Part shown: piece by piece, positions 6,566 through 7,900 of the stretch
How positions within the stretch are numbered: the stretch's first letter is position 1
How the letters are laid out: each line of letters starts with the position of its first letter
Assembly: GCA_016793685.1 (NCBI GenBank)
Contig: JAEULX010000147.1
Span: 1-7,900 of the forward strand
From: Bradyrhizobiaceae bacterium
GTDB lineage: Bacteria > Pseudomonadota > Alphaproteobacteria > Rhizobiales > Xanthobacteraceae
Direction of reading: 5' to 3'
DNA: 7,900 nt
The notes under the pieces: model-generated
Database searches by the model: none
Seen by the model: only the letters and a program-made list of their open reading frames with translations
What the model was told of the DNA's origin: nothing
Position numbers and translations under genes: made by a program

Positions 6566-7900
6566 CTATTCAGCGGCGACCGGGTGTTTGGGCGGCGCGC
6601 CATAGGTGTTGGGAATGCGGTCGGCGTACATGTCGACGAAATTGCCGGTCGGCGTGGCGGCGACCGGCTGCAACGCCTCGTCGGTATAGCTTTCCGCCGC
6701 CGGGTCGGCGACGATCCGCTTCAGGATCGCGCGATGGTGGCGGATGAGGCGCCACCACCTGTAGCCGACCTTGAGGAAGTCGAACGCCCGCCAGGGGTAG
6801 AACACGAATGGATTGACCACCGGCAGGCCGGGGCGGCGCTGGGTGCGGATTTTCCGCCGGACGAAGCCGAACTGCAGCGGATGCACGCCTTCGACGCTGG
6901 CGGCGCCCCGGAATACCGTTATCGCGTCGAATATCTTCGTCCTGTTGATGCCGGTCGCGACCGCCCGCCGCATGATGGTTTCGACATGCTGGTCGGAATA
7001 GTAGCGCTTCCACGCATCGGCATACACGCGCTCCCACGCTTCTTTCGACATCGTCGCATGCGCGGTGCAGGCGTGCTCGAGATCGTAGTTGTTCATGTCG
7101 GGGTCCATGGGAACCCCGCGGGTGTACAGGGTCTTGTGATCTTCCGAGCCCGGCAACGGCGTCAGGAAGAAGAACTCGAGCAACTCGATCGGCAATTCCT
7201 TCTTGATGATCTCGATGTCGCGCGCGATCGATTCCGGCGTATCGGTCGGGAAGCCGAGAATATAGCCGGCGTAGGTCATCACCTTGGCCTGCCGCCAGGC
7301 GAGGAACATCTCGCGATATTCCCAAATCTTGTTCTGGCGCTTTTTGGCGCCCATCAGCGATTCGGGATTGATGTTCTCGAGCCCGATGAACACCGCGGTG
7401 CAGCCCGCCCGCGCCGCCTTCTCGATGAAGCCGGGAATGCGGTGGCAGAGCGTGTCGACCTGGAGCATCAGCCGGATGCGGAAGCCATCCCGCTCGCGCA
7501 GTTCGATCAGGCGGTCGAGGATCGGCTCCCAGTTCTTGTTGCGCGCGAAGTTGTCGTCGGTGACGAAGAAGCGGGTGATGCCTTGCGCCGCATTGGCGCG
7601 CACGATGCCCTCGACGTCGTCGGCCGTGCGGTAGCGCGACTTGCGGCCCTGGACGTTGATGATGGTGCAGAAGCTGCACTGGAACGGGCAGCCGCGGCCG
7701 GCGTCGAAGCTTGCATAATGGCCGGCGACGCGCGTCACCGTCTCGCGCGGCAGGATCGGATAGGTGGCGGCCGCCATCTCCGGCAGATCGTTCATGTAGT
7801 TGTAGATCGGTTTTGCCGCGCCGGCCGCCATATCGCGCAGGAAGGTGTCCATGCGGCCTTCGGCTTCGCCGGCGTAGAGCGTAATGCCGAGGTCGAGCGC
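6566..7900 (-). CDS. Radical SAM protein, 5' end outside the window (probable B12-binding radical SAM class)
   Basis: 444 residues are visible; the frame stays open to 7900 without a stop. The ATG at 7850-7852 is not the true start, because the preceding codons read ALDLGITLYAGEAEGR and carry on smoothly. The [4Fe-4S] motif is CPFQCSFC (CxxxCxxC, codons within 7667-7690), which binds the cluster that cleaves S-adenosylmethionine. Downstream are strands typical of the radical SAM barrel: GITRFFVTDDNFA, RIRLMLQVDT, CTAVFIGLENINPESL and YAGYILGFPTDTPES. A Trp- and Arg-rich C-terminal extension follows (VGYRWWRLIRHHR). In similar enzymes an N-terminal cobalamin-binding domain precedes the barrel; here that would lie beyond 7900, so it cannot be confirmed. 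The substrate is unknown; methyl transfer or oxidative chemistry on a lipid, tetrapyrrole or natural product are options for the class. It converges with the ClC gene, with 53 nt between stops. Confidence 0.92.
   Translation of the reverse strand, partial: ALDLGITLYAGEAEGRMDTFLRDMAAGAAKPIYNYMNDLPEMAAATYPILPRETVTRVAGHYASFDAGRGCPFQCSFCTIINVQGRKSRYRTADDVEGIVRANAAQGITRFFVTDDNFARNKNWEPILDRLIELRERDGFRIRLMLQVDTLCHRIPGFIEKAARAGCTAVFIGLENINPESLMGAKKRQNKIWEYREMFLAWRQAKVMTYAGYILGFPTDTPESIARDIEIIKKELPIELLEFFFLTPLPGSEDHKTLYTRGVPMDPDMNNYDLEHACTAHATMSKEAWERVYADAWKRYYSDQHVETIMRRAVATGINRTKIFDAITVFRGAASVEGVHPLQFGFVRRKIRTQRRPGLPVVNPFVFYPWRAFDFLKVGYRWWRLIRHHRAILKRIVADPAAESYTDEALQPVAATPTGNFVDMYADRIPNTYGAPPKHPVAAE

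Overview
The window is GC-rich (roughly two thirds G+C by eye). Codon use, a Tat-exported HAD phosphatase, a single-span Sel1-repeat protein and a CBS-domain ClC protein suggest a soil or plant-associated alphaproteobacterium, most likely Rhizobiales (Bradyrhizobium/Xanthobacter-like). That assignment is an inference, not the result of a search. I found no insertion sequence, CRISPR array, tRNA or rRNA.

Layout. Positions 1-65 are strikingly AT-rich. They hold a perfect 12-bp inverted repeat, a third near-copy of the half-site and a plausible leftward promoter, so a regulated gene probably starts just off the left edge. A leftward gene (216-1028) encodes a membrane-anchored Sel1-repeat protein with its own sigma-70-like promoter. 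A 395-bp divergent intergenic region follows (1029-1423), with a GC-rich hairpin, a 9-bp direct repeat and a 14-bp perfect palindrome in front of a rightward cluster.

The rightward cluster is three tightly spaced genes: a Tat-exported HAD-superfamily phosphatase (1424-2497), a small exported protein of unknown function (2520-3158) and an NAD(P)-dependent aldehyde dehydrogenase resembling alpha-ketoglutaric semialdehyde dehydrogenases (3170-4612). Gaps of 22 and 11 nt argue for one transcript. After 130 nt comes a ClC-family anion channel or transporter with two CBS domains (4743-6512), which starts at TTG. It converges on a leftward radical SAM gene (6566 to beyond 7900) whose 5' part is outside the window.

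How the genes work together. The HAD enzyme and the small exported protein should act in the periplasm, and the aldehyde dehydrogenase in the cytoplasm. A shared pathway is possible but the sequence does not prove one. The most unusual points are the AT-rich operator-like array at the left edge, the ClC protein with non-standard filter motifs and Val at the internal proton-glutamate position, and the palindrome at the head of the HAD cluster. I see no clear evidence of a wholly new multi-gene system.
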